DNA from: Zasmidium citrigriseum
Taxonomy: Eukaryota > Ascomycota > Dothideomycetes > Mycosphaerellales > Mycosphaerellaceae
NCBI GenBank assembly: GCA_002786025.1
Contig: NHNW01000062.1
Span: forward strand, 1-64,000
Direction of reading: 5' to 3'
Length of the DNA stretch: 64,000 nt
A program made the translations under genes and the position numbers. The first letter of the stretch is position 1. Every line of letters begins with the position of its first letter. The notes beneath the pieces are model-generated. The model was not told where the DNA came from. It saw nothing but the letters and a program-made list of their open reading frames with translations, and ran no database searches. Positions 11,478-21,428 of the stretch are shown in pieces.

Positions 11478-12933
11478 TTACTCTACCTCCCGAGTGTCCT
11501 CCCCAGGCTTCTGGTCTATAACCTTCCCAATCCCCGTACTGACCCCGATCTCCTTGACAACAAACCACGCCGGCACAATCGAAAGCGCCCAAAGTCCAAA
11601 ATTCAAATACACAGCCCCAACGTGTCCCATAACAGACACACTCGTCAGCCCATACGAAACCGCCTGCGCCGCACTCTCCGTCCCACGCAGCAAACCCGCA
11701 TACCGAATAATCTCCGCCTCATTCTTCGCCAAACTGCCCACGACAAAGTACAGATACATATAATTGAGCTGGAAACTCATCACCATGAAGAGGAACCACG
11801 CGAACCCTCGTCCGAAGCCCGCGTCGACCCAGTCGTAGGTTGGTTGGGTGCGCCGGTATTCGGTCACGATGATCGTGCCCCAGAGCCACCAGGCTCCTTG
11901 GAGGGTTATTATGATGGCGAAGGACCAGCGGCTTCGTAGTCTGGCGGCGACTTTCTTGTTATCGAGGAAGACGCCGAGGATGTTGCCGCCGATGATTGCT
12001 ACGATTCCTGAGAGGAAGGATCCTAGTGCTCGGGCCCGGACGCTGAACCACAGGCCTTGGAAGGTGAAGTAGACTGCTTCTGCGAAGACGGATTGGGCGA
12101 TCAGGGGGATGATTAGGAGGAAGGACTTTCCGAGGAAGAGTTTTCCTGTCGCGGCGAGTTCTTTGATCGAGCTTTCGTCTCGGGGGATTCCGCAGGTGAC
12201 TTTTACGCCGTCTGTGCGTTCGACGTTGGAGGGTGCTGTTAGGAGGAGCCCGGCGAATGGGGCTGCGGCTTGAAGGGCGATGAAGACTTGGAAGACGGAG
12301 TAGGAGACGGATCCAGCCTCGTTGCGGTCGATGTTTAGGCCTAGATTGACTGCTCCGCCCAGAATCTGTCCCAAGACGCGGAAACTTAGCCAGAAGCCTA
12401 GGAAGCGGCCTTGGTTCTTTGGCTCTGGGTATGAGAGAGCGATCGCTGCTTCAGCCATCCAGAAGAGTCCGGCTCCTAGGCCACAGCAGGCTGCGCCGAA
12501 GAGGACGAACCAGGAGCTGCCGAAGCGGTTGTTGCAGTATAGTCCTGCGGCGTAGGGGCAGTAGCCTGCGGCGCCGAGCACGAGTGTCCATCGAATTCCG
12601 AGATATTTTACGAAGATTCCTGAGAGGGCGCAGGTCACGACCATGAGGCAGAAGGTTAGGGCGTTGGCGGCGTTAACGAGCCAGGGGTCTTGTTGGCCTC
12701 CACCGCCAAGGGAGTTCATTGCACCTGGGAGGGTTGTGTTAGGGTCGTTCGAAGGACGGTGGAGTGTGTTGCTTACCCCATATGCCTGGTGCGCAGAAGT
12801 TACAGATTCCGAGAATGAGGGCATTGTAGAAAGTACTGCGATACCATTTCGGCTTGGGGATCGGTGTTGGTGAAGTCGTGTCGGAGAGGGATACCGCGGG
12901 CGACGAGGAGACGACTTGTTTCTCGTCTGCCAT
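11478..12933 (-). CDS. UNC93-like MFS membrane protein (DUF895 type)
   Basis: Two exons, 12933-12777 and 12724-11478, give 467 residues. The 52-bp intron has GTAAGC...CCCAG ends and restores the frame across GIWG|AMNSLGGGG. The start is the ATG at 12933; an in-frame TTG three codons upstream is ignored. The protein has a short polar N-terminus, then about ten to eleven hydrophobic segments, e.g. TFYNALILGICNFCAPGIW, ALTFCLMVVTCALSGIFV and GAACCGLGAGLFWMAEAAIA. The segment YLGIRWTLVLGAAGYCPYAA followed by the GLGAGLFW region resembles fungal UNC-93/DUF895 proteins. These are multi-pass proteins of the major facilitator superfamily, often in endomembranes or plasma membrane, with unknown substrates in fungi. 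It is transcribed divergently from the FMN monooxygenase, about 700 bp away. Substrate cannot be told from sequence. Confidence 0.85.
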
Positions 12934-13635
12934 TGTCGTCAAGACGCGAAGAAGGTTTGACGGAGGAAACGAAGTCTCAACTGTCTGTACAGACGAGGAA
13001 GAAAGCCAATCTACATACCTCTGTGCACGAGCAACGGTACTTGAAGGCTTTGATGATCAACGCACTCCCGGCAGTCGCTTCTCCTCGCGAAGGATTCGAA
13101 ACTACTCAGTCAAACCTTCATTCGCACGCCATCGTCCAGGAGGATTTCGTCAAAGTCGATGGTTTTGGAAGCGACGCAGATCCGATCAATGGCCAACATT
13201 ATTGTTTTGATCGGACCCGGCTTCTGGGTTGCATTAGAACGTAAACTTACATGTATTTGCCATGTGGCTGCCATGTGCATTCCAACATACAATTAAGAAA
13301 CGCCATCGTGGTTGCCGCTGTTCATCATGTTGCTCGAAAAGGGACTTGTTTTCGGGTCGTCGGTATTTTCTGACGTGCCTGCTCACTCACATGTCGTGCT
13401 TCGAACCACCCCCACTCGTTCGGACGTCAGCTCCTCGCTCTCGACGTCCCAACAATCGCTCGAAGCAGGTGAGGCGATTGAAGGATCGACACGTGAAATA
13501 ACGCCATTGCTGTAATGGATAGGCGTTTGACGGTACCTGAATGGGTTGAAGCTCCTGCATCGGACCTTGCCAACATCGATTGAGGCTCTGCAATCTTCTG
13601 TGACGCAAGATTCACAAATTCGAACACCGGCAGGC
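12934..13635. promoter_or_regulatory. divergent intergenic region (shared upstream DNA)
   Basis: This 700-bp stretch separates two head-to-head genes, so it must hold both promoters. No gene is recognised. Small ORFs on both strands show no family resemblance. The + gene frame is open back to 13546, but the ATG at 13636 fits the family start better. Confidence 0.5.
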
Positions 13636-15048
13636 ATGTCTTCAACGCAGCAGAACGGTGCCAATGGCACAGCCAAGAAGCAACCATGGATCATGAACGC
13701 CTTCGCAATGACAGCCCCGGGACATCTGGCTCCAGGACTTTGGCGACATCCCTCTCAAGAACCACAGACGCTGGAGCACTGGGTCGAGCTCGCAAAGAAG
13801 CTTGACGAAGCAAAATTCCATGGCATCTTCTTCGCAGACGTCCTGGGCATCTATGATGTCTATCAAGGCAATGGGCCAGCCCTGTCATCCGGTGCTCAGA
13901 TCCCAATTCTCGATGTTTCGTTGATCGTCTCTGCCATGGCGCATGCGACCAAGGATCTGTCATTTGGGATCACGGCTTCGACATCGTACGAGCATCCGTA
14001 TACGCTTGCCAGGAGGTATTCATCTCTTGATCAGATCACCAATGGAAGAGTCGGCTGGAACATCGTGACATCGTATCTCGAGTCAGCGGCGAAGTCTTTC
14101 GGACTAGAGCAGACTGTGGAGCATGATGAGCGGTATGCGATCGCGGACGAATTTCTGGAGGTTGTGTATAAGCTGTTGGAGGGCAGTTGGGAGGATGATG
14201 CGGTGCAAGCAGACAAGACAAAGGGCGTGTGGACGAATCCCGTCAAGGTGCATACCATCGACCATGCTGGGAAGTACTTCAAGTGCAGGGGACCGAACCT
14301 TGTTGGACCAACACCTCAAAGAACGCCGTTCTTGCTCCAGGCCGGGGCGTCGAAAGCTGGCAAGGATTTCGCGGCTCGAAATGCCGAAGCGATGTTCTTG
14401 CCGGGGATGATTCCAGAAAAGACCAGAGCAATTGTCGATGACATGAAGAAGGCGTTGGTGGCCAAAGGTCGGTCGGAGGACAGCATCAAGTTCATCGCCG
14501 GTATCTTCATTGTCGTCGACGAGACGGACGAGAAGGCTCAGGCGAAGTTCCAGGATCTGTTACAGTATGCCGATCTTGAGGGCACTGCATCTCTCTTCGG
14601 CGGATGGAGCGGCACGGATCTGTCGAAGTTCTCGGACGACGAAGACTTCGCTTTCAGTGGACCACCAGCAATTCAATCCATGATCTCAGCCTGGACAGCC
14701 ACGGTACCAGGCACAGAAGGCACAAAGTGGACGAAGAAGCATGTTCTGCAACAGTTGGCTATATCTGGAGCGCATCCAAGAGCCGTGGGTAGCCCTGAGA
14801 CGGTAGCCAATATCATGCAGAAATGGGTTGATGAGGCGCATGTCGACGGTTTCAATATCTCGTACGCGACCACGCCTGGTACGTTTGATGACCTGATCAA
14901 GTATCTCTGGCCTGAACTTCGCCGGAGAGGCGTTCTCCAGGAAGATTTTGCTGGGTCGAGTATGAGGGAGAATTATCTGCAGGATGGAAAGGGCCCGCGG
15001 GTGAGGGAGGGTCATCCTGCTTTGCAGTATAGACATGTATCATCTTGA
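13636..15048 (+). CDS. FMN-dependent monooxygenase, NtaA/SnaA/DszA family
   Basis: Uninterrupted ORF of 470 residues. The ATG at 13636 (MSSTQQNGANG) is chosen because the conserved part begins soon after (WIMNAFAMTAPGHLAPGLWR); an upstream ATG at 13546 would add 30 unconserved residues. The fold is a luciferase-like TIM barrel. Visible family features are FHGIFFADVLGIYDVYQG, the YEHPYTLARR and SLDQITNGRVGWNIVTS stretches, and QAGASKAGKDFAARNAEAMF. Known members use FMNH2 supplied by a separate reductase to oxidise chelators, sulfur heterocycles or antibiotic precursors; fungal members are mostly uncharacterised. The length matches the family (about 440-480). Two other oxidoreductases follow within 4 kb, suggesting an oxidative catabolic group, but their strands differ. 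Substrate unknown. Confidence 0.92.
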   Translation: MSSTQQNGANGTAKKQPWIMNAFAMTAPGHLAPGLWRHPSQEPQTLEHWVELAKKLDEAKFHGIFFADVLGIYDVYQGNGPALSSGAQIPILDVSLIVSAMAHATKDLSFGITASTSYEHPYTLARRYSSLDQITNGRVGWNIVTSYLESAAKSFGLEQTVEHDERYAIADEFLEVVYKLLEGSWEDDAVQADKTKGVWTNPVKVHTIDHAGKYFKCRGPNLVGPTPQRTPFLLQAGASKAGKDFAARNAEAMFLPGMIPEKTRAIVDDMKKALVAKGRSEDSIKFIAGIFIVVDETDEKAQAKFQDLLQYADLEGTASLFGGWSGTDLSKFSDDEDFAFSGPPAIQSMISAWTATVPGTEGTKWTKKHVLQQLAISGAHPRAVGSPETVANIMQKWVDEAHVDGFNISYATTPGTFDDLIKYLWPELRRRGVLQEDFAGSSMRENYLQDGKGPRVREGHPALQYRHVSS

Positions 15049-15289
15049 AGAAAAGAATTGACGGATTTCGATGAAGTTGAAGTTGATTAAATGGAGTGAA
15101 GTCGTTGAGGTCATGAGGAACCTTTTCAGCACAGACCACCGCGTCTTGACCGTGACTTCCATCTTCGCGTTGCTGCCTTCTCTCTACAGCAACATCAATA
15201 CCATCAATATGAGCCCCATACGCGGGCAAACAAAGAGGAACGGTATATCAGCCACTCGGCGCACAAAGATCTCGATCCATCCAATTCTT

Positions 15290-16717
15290 TCATGGCAGTG
15301 GTACAACTAAACGCTTTCCGCTAACATCTCCTGACCTCATGCGGTCCAGGGCGCCATTAATACCTGCCAGACCTCCCTCAATCTCTTCGATACGCGGCAA
15401 TTGCAATGCTTGCGACTCGAGGGCTTGTTCCAGCCATGCCATGATCGAGCGGCCAACCTCTGGAACCTCATGGAACAGTTTCACCGGCACGGCGTGATAT
15501 ACCACTCCTTCCAGCTTCTCCTTCGGCAGGGCTGCAAGACCAACAAGATGTGACCGCCTTCCCTTCTCTTGCTGCAAACATTTCGCCAGACCGTCAGCTG
15601 TCTCCTTGCCGACTGTGTCTATCCCGAACCGAAGGCTCTCTCCGGCAATGCCGCGTATGACACGAGTCGCTCGGACCGAATCGTGGCTGTCTATGCAGAT
15701 GCAGCCACTCGTGTCCAGCAATCGGGCTCCGTGCTTGGCGCAGTCCAGAACGAGAATGACTTTGAGTCCGGCGAGGCGAGCAATCTGCGATAAGAAGAGG
15801 GCACTCGTCGACGAGCCGCCCCAGATTACTATCCAATCCCCAGGAGCCGGCCGCTCCTTGTCTTCAATGGCTATGCATTCCGGTACTACGTCTTTGGGAA
15901 GGCGGCCAAGGGGTGTTCCTCTGACGAGTTCGAGGATATCTGGCCCTTCGATGCCTTGGATGGCAGGTAGGCGAAGCCCGAGGCATACTCCAAGTGCTAA
16001 CGCTGCAGCAACGTATGCTACACCTAGAGAGGCCCCCCGGGCTACTGATATATGCTTTGGTAGCCTACAAACATTGAAGCTCGAGGCGATCGCATACTGC
16101 TGGTATGCTGCCTTTCTCAGGTCTCGATAGTCTGTCGATGGGCAGAGGATCTGCGGGTGTGAGTCCTTGGATCAAAACGTTGCATGCAGGACTACTCACA
16201 ACATCGCCAACCTCAAGGCTACTCTCATCTTCAGGCACCTTGACCACAACTCCTGCGAAGTCTCTACCTGCCAGGTATGGGAGCTCTGGTATACCGAAGC
16301 CGTAGTCTCCGTTTGGTCGTCAGCCCATGGCATCGAGAACCTGGATGGACACACTTACACAGACTTCCAGTCCACAGGATTCAAGCCGATCGCCTGGATC
16401 TTGACAACCAATTCCTCCGATCTGCTCGTCTCTGGCACTGGATGGTCTTCCACGACAAAGAACGGCTGACGCAACTCTCGCAACAGCAGTACAGTCTGGG
16501 CTTTTGGTACCTCTTCATCGAAGGCGGCTTGCAACGATTTGCGCTTCGTTCCTCTCTTTGTTATGGCACTTCCGAAGTCATGGTCGACCTCCACTTCGTG
16601 GACACTGTTGATAGGCGTGGCAGTGCCCCAGTCAACATTCTTGATTATCGAGCCATCCTCGTCATCGTAGAACGCCCCAACCAACGACGACGGAGGACGT
16701 TGAAGGACGACGCTCAT
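15290..16717 (-). CDS. zinc-type MDR alcohol dehydrogenase/enoyl reductase-like protein (exon 1-2 junction out of phase)
   Basis: Exon 1 is 16717-16359, starting MSVVLQRPPSSLVGAFY and containing the GroES-like start (VLLLRELRQPFFVVEDHPVP, AIGLNPVDWKS). Exon 2 is 16306-16200 (YGFGIPELPYLAGRDFAGVV, SLEVGDV). Exon 3 is 16150-15290 (ILCPSTDYRDLRKAAYQQYA; nucleotide-binding WIVIWGGSSTSALFLSQIA; end GKRLVVPLP). The 49-bp second intron (GTGAGT...GCAG) is clean. The first (GTAAGT at 16358, acceptor ...GGAG before 16306, branch CTGAC) leaves two bases before it where the next exon needs one, so the frame is off by one base. No other GT or AG nearby repairs it. About 440 residues are expected. It is a medium-chain reductase acting with NAD(P)H; no structural zinc-binding Cys cluster is seen, so the quinone/enoyl-reductase side is more likely. 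It is either a recent frameshift, a sequence error or unusual splicing. Confidence 0.75.
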
Positions 16718-17266
16718 TGTACAGATCCAAGAGCATTTGAAAAGAAGAAGGAAGTAGCGAGTGACTCTGAAGTTCACGCTGCTATCTGAAGAGAGGTCGC
16801 TTTGGAAGCAAGCATGTTGGCCTATCGCGGATATGCCAACAACGCCCTCCGATTGCGCAGGTCCTTTGAGATCCAACGATTCAACACACGTATCAGCAGT
16901 GGATAGAATCCATTCTCCAAACTCCTCACGGGTCGTCGGACAACAGGACGAGCAACCATGCCATTTCTAATCGAACAAGGTTCAAAGGCATGTTGCAAAG
17001 CGGGCCACCTATCGCGTCATCTGAACAACCGAGACGTGCGGCATTTGGACCGAAGGTCACGACACCAGCTGACTTCGACGACAGACATGGTCAACACTGG
17101 TCTGCTATTGGCAGACAATGTTGGCCAATGTTTCGCTTTCGGGAAATGCTGATATGGCAGCTCGCGACGTCCCGACTTCAATCGTGCGAAGTCATCCCGC
17201 ACACCCTCCTCTCCTTCTCGAATCCAACATCTTTTGCTACTGTCCGCCCTTGCAAACGTCGACAAC
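16718..17266. promoter_or_regulatory. divergent intergenic region
   Basis: About 550 bp between the 5' ends of the MDR reductase (-) and the Baeyer-Villiger-type monooxygenase (+). No gene recognised; it presumably holds both promoters. Confidence 0.45.
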
Positions 17267-19620
17267 ATGGGCTCAATTGAGGAGACGACTAATGAGAATG
17301 AAAGATTTCCTCACGAAATTCTGTCATCGTACGGAAACGATAATTGGGTCTGTCCGCATCCTACAGACTTCAAGATCAGCGAGCATCCGATCGACGAAGT
17401 GAAGTCTCTGAAGGTATCGTTTGTGAATTTACACTCAACGACCTGCACTGACATCGCATAGGTCGCCGTTATTGGCGCTGGTCTCGCGGGTATAGCTGCT
17501 GGCGCTTTACTCCCAGCAAAGGTGCCTGGCATCGAGTTGACCATACTGGAGAAGAACCCGGACGTTGTGAGTTGCGCTTTCGCTGAGGTAACACACACGT
17601 TGCTGACGTCTTTAGGGTGGCACGTGGTATGAGAACGGTGTGTTTGCGACCAGATGTGAACGATACCAGAAACTTCTCTGACAGCTCCTCTACACACAGT
17701 GTATCCAGGCGTACGGTGAGTACAGTCGCCATCGGACTTGTTCGGCCATCTTCGTCTCACGCTCAATCCTAGATGTGACATTCCATCGCATGTCTACCAA
17801 TCGACGTTCTCACCGAACACGCAATGGAGCGAGTTGTACGCCCAAGGCCCTGAGATTCTTGCGTACTGGAAGTCAACCGCCCGCAAGTACGACGTCTACA
17901 GTAAAGTCCGATTCAACACGAAAGTTCTGGGTTGTTTCTGGAATGATCGGGCGGCCAAGTGGCGAGTAGAGACAGAGGACCTTACAAATGGCAAGCGAGC
18001 CGACGAACAATTCGATTTCCTCATCACTGCCATCGGCCGTTTTAACGATTGGAAGCTTCCCGATTGTGAGTTGTCGCTCGGGTCGTACACGGAAGTACGG
18101 GGACTGATCTGGACTGCAATTACAGATCCAGGCATCGGCGAGTTCAAGGGCCATATTCGACACTCCTCGGACTGGGACAGGAACTTCGACCCGCGCGGAA
18201 AACGCATTGCAACGATCGGAAACGGCGCTTCGGGTAAGAGTGTGTCGCGACGTGACCCGCTGTGATTGAGCCTAACAGCATCGCGACCCAGGAATACAGG
18301 TTACAACCGAGCTCCAGAAGATTGCAGCTCATGTCGACCATTACGCGAGGAATAGGACCTGGATAGCAGGGGCGTAAGAGATCCTCGTTAATCGACGTTT
18401 CGATTGGCGGCTGATCGATCGATGACAGGTTTAACGAAGCCGTGAAAGATCGACAAGACACACCAATATTATTCTCACCAGATGAGCTCGCATCGTTCAA
18501 GGACCCCAAGAAATACTTGCAATACCGGAAGGATCTAGAAGACAATTTCTTCCGTGGCTTTGATAGCCAGCTGATCGGTTCAGAAAACAGTCAGAACGCC
18601 ACGAAGAATTTCATCGAATTGATGCGAAAGAGACTGGTGGCACAGCCAGAATTGCTGGACAATTTGATCCCAGACTTCGCTCCGCATTGCAGGCGCCTTA
18701 CTCCGGTGAGATGAATTGAATATGGTCCTATCGGCAATATTGAAGCTCATCTATATCATAGGGTCCAGGGTATTTGGAGGCGCTCACAGCCTCCAACCTG
18801 ACGTTCATCCAGACGCCCATCGAGCGGTTGGCAGGACCCTTTAACGCCCCTTCGAAGCCATCTACGTATACTAACATGAAGCTTAGGTTCACTACAGACG
18901 GTATCGTCACAGTAGATGGAGTTCATCGTAATGTTGACGCCATAATCTGCTCGACTGGTGCGGCCGTGCAATATGCTCCTCCTTTTCCTATCCAATCCGG
19001 TGATGGGTTTGACCTAGCTGTTGATTGGAAGCCTGATGGCAAGTTCGGCTGGCCATACTCGTACCTTGGGCTCTGTACGCCGCATTTTCCTAATCTTGCA
19101 TTTCTACTCGGTAATCCAATCATCAGTCACACGGATTTGTGTTGCTGCCAACTGACACAACGCAGGGCCAAATCCGGCAGGACCGTCTGGCACCGTACCG
19201 CATACTGTCGAGAACCAAGTCACGTACATAGCGAAGATGCTTCGGAAAATGTCTTCGGAACGCATCCGGACCATGGTGCCACAAAAAACTGCGACTGATG
19301 AATTCGTGGCCTACTGTGATGCCTTCTTCCCACGGACGAATCTCAGCTTGAAATGTTCTTCTTGGTCGAATGGCGGACAGCCCGGGGCGAGAATCCATGG
19401 GCATTGGCCTGGGAGCGGTGCTCATGTCAACCACGTTCGACGGAATCCGAGATGGGAGGACTTCGAATACACCTACGATCGACCCGAGAATCGATTCGCC
19501 TACTTTGGGAATGGCCAGACGATGAAGGAGCAAGAATCTGGCAGCGATATGACTCCATACTTGAAGCTTGACGAGGCGAACGATTTGCGGGATCTTCACG
19601 AGCGGTGGTGGGATCTCTAG
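17267..19620 (+). CDS. flavin-containing Baeyer-Villiger-type monooxygenase
   Basis: Ten exons give 617 residues: 17267-17413, 17462-17566, 17616-17637, 17700-17715, 17773-18065, 18126-18233, 18292-18373, 18429-18705, 18762-19110, 19166-19620. Every junction is GT...AG and in phase. Exons 3 and 4 are only 22 and 16 nt; they supply GGTWYEN and VYPGVR of the FAD site. Other signs are the first Rossmann motif VAVIGAGLAGIAAG, CDIPSHVYQSTFSPN, the type I BVMO fingerprint FKGHIRHSSDWD, the second Rossmann motif IATIGNGASG, and the late ICSTGAAVQY. The enzyme should use FAD, NADPH and O2 to insert oxygen next to a ketone or oxidise a heteroatom. It starts head-to-head with the MDR reductase. A secondary-metabolite or catabolic role is possible; the substrate is unknown. 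Confidence 0.92.
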
Positions 19621-21428
19621 ATTGTTGGGCCGTTGTACTTTTGCCGGTCTTCCGGTCTTGATCTACGGTCAGGCAATGGGACCAGCACATCAACAGACAG
19701 CGGATCCCAGTACGACAAGAGAGGACGTTCCGACTGGCGATTGCTGCCTCAGGGTAGGGCTCGTCGAACCGTGGCTGGCGCGGCTAGGTGAATTGAAACG
19801 GGGTGGAGTTGTACTGCATTCGCTTTCCGCGAGTATGCTGCCACTGACTCCTTCACCCAAGCAAGAAAGCGAGCCCTGCAAAAGCTGGTGGCAGTGGTGG
19901 CGGACTTTCATGCAGGCCGCATAGCTTTCGAACTTGGCAGGATGGGTTGCGCTTGGAGGAAAGCTTCCAGCTGCCATCTCAGCTCTAGAGCAATGCTGCT
20001 CCTGCGATAGCAACTCGCTGTCGTACGGAGTACAATCGTGAAAAAATACTGACCCTCGGCAGCACCGCCTGCCTGTTGTGATCGCCGTCTCAGTGGTACT
20101 TTGGCGCTTCTAGTCAACTGACTATCCGCTTTTTCTTTGTCTGTTTTCACGACGCAGCAGAACGCATGGTATTTCGGCGGAATAAACTCCTCGCTAGCAC
20201 GCCATAATGGTATTGACTCGCGAGCCATGGCGTTGAGACGTCAGAGGGCTTGATAGACGCCAACCCACACAGTAACAAGGGCCGACCACGTGGGAAGTCA
20301 CCAATCGCCTCCAAAAGGAATCTAGGGCGGCTGTCAAGGAAGCAAAGATACGGTACTGGAGCCGGCACCGCATGCCGACAGCTCTGGTGGCTGTCTGGGC
20401 ATGCAAGCCACAAGACGATAGCCTTTGGATATACCTTGCGTTCGAGGACTACTCGCCACGTGCGACTGACGACTACGGGAGGCCCGGCCTCGAAGATTAC
20501 TGCATGAAGTCCAGCACAGGGCTGAAGCTAGGCAGAGCTAAACGCTGGATGTGCGATAAGAATCGCGAACCGATTGGCCTTCGACACTCTGGCTCAGTCC
20601 CAGAGGCCTGGCATTCCTGTTCCTTCCCAGTTGGGAGAGCCGCGACTACATCCTGAAGTTTACGCGGGACAAACCTAGAGCCTTTGCTGCCACGTGGGAT
20701 GGACATACCGACGTTGGTGGAAAGGAAGAGAATGTACGACATCGTATTTCAGCGTCGAGCTACTGGTTTCTTCTTCCGCACGAGATCCAGGCAGGAGATC
20801 ACCGATCACGATCGTGCAATATGCCCATGGACTTCGGTCTCCTTCGACTCCCCATGTGCCCGCTAGGTCTGCAAGCCCCGGCGTCACAACGCTGCGAGCT
20901 AGACGACCTCACTCGCTCCATGCAAGCCTCAGTCGAGATCCCCTATCCGCAGGCTGATGGGCTTCGACCATGGTGCATGCCCGCTGGACCAGAGCAATCA
21001 GCCTTCAGCGCCCTGATCGAAGGAGAAGGCGGCCACCTACGCTGTGTTGCGACGGACACCCATCCCGCGGACTTGAGACCCAATTGACTTCCTGGGCACC
21101 AACGCCATAAAGACCCGAAAGGCGTTCGAGCTCGTACTGCCATTCGATGCGGTGCTCGCTTGACATGTCTTCTTGCTCGCGCAGACGGCAATTTACTCGC
21201 TGCAAGCAGCTGCTGGCATGGGGCGGGTCTCGGCGATGGAGCGTTGCACGAGCGTGCATCGCCTTGAAGCACATGTAGGACCCCGTGGTGAAGTTTGTGT
21301 ATATGTATGCCCTTTCACCTCGTCCTGACAAGAGCCGTCCGTCCAGTCCATCACCAGCAGACAACTCCCACCGGGTCGACAGCCATACCACTTCCACTCA
21401 CTTGAACCTCACTTGACCAAAGCACAAA
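19621..21428. other. intergenic region, no gene recognised
   Basis: About 1.8 kb between the monooxygenase and the HypX-like gene. Open frames of 60-130 codons occur on both strands but overlap one another, lack family resemblance and do not join through plausible introns. The last 120 bp before 21429 are pyrimidine/AC-rich (ccatcaccagcagacaactc and following), typical of a fungal 5' leader, and probably contain the promoter and 5' UTR of the HypX-like gene. Confidence 0.5.

Noticed and set aside
10864..11763. Several 90-180 codon frames on both strands before the UNC93-like gene
   Set aside because: Those up to 11409 overlap each other in a tandem-repeat area without family resemblance; those from 11380 are shadows of the UNC93-like gene.
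20147..21397. Multiple 60-130 codon frames in the 1.8-kb gap
   Set aside because: Frames overlap on both strands, cannot be joined by plausible introns and resemble nothing known.
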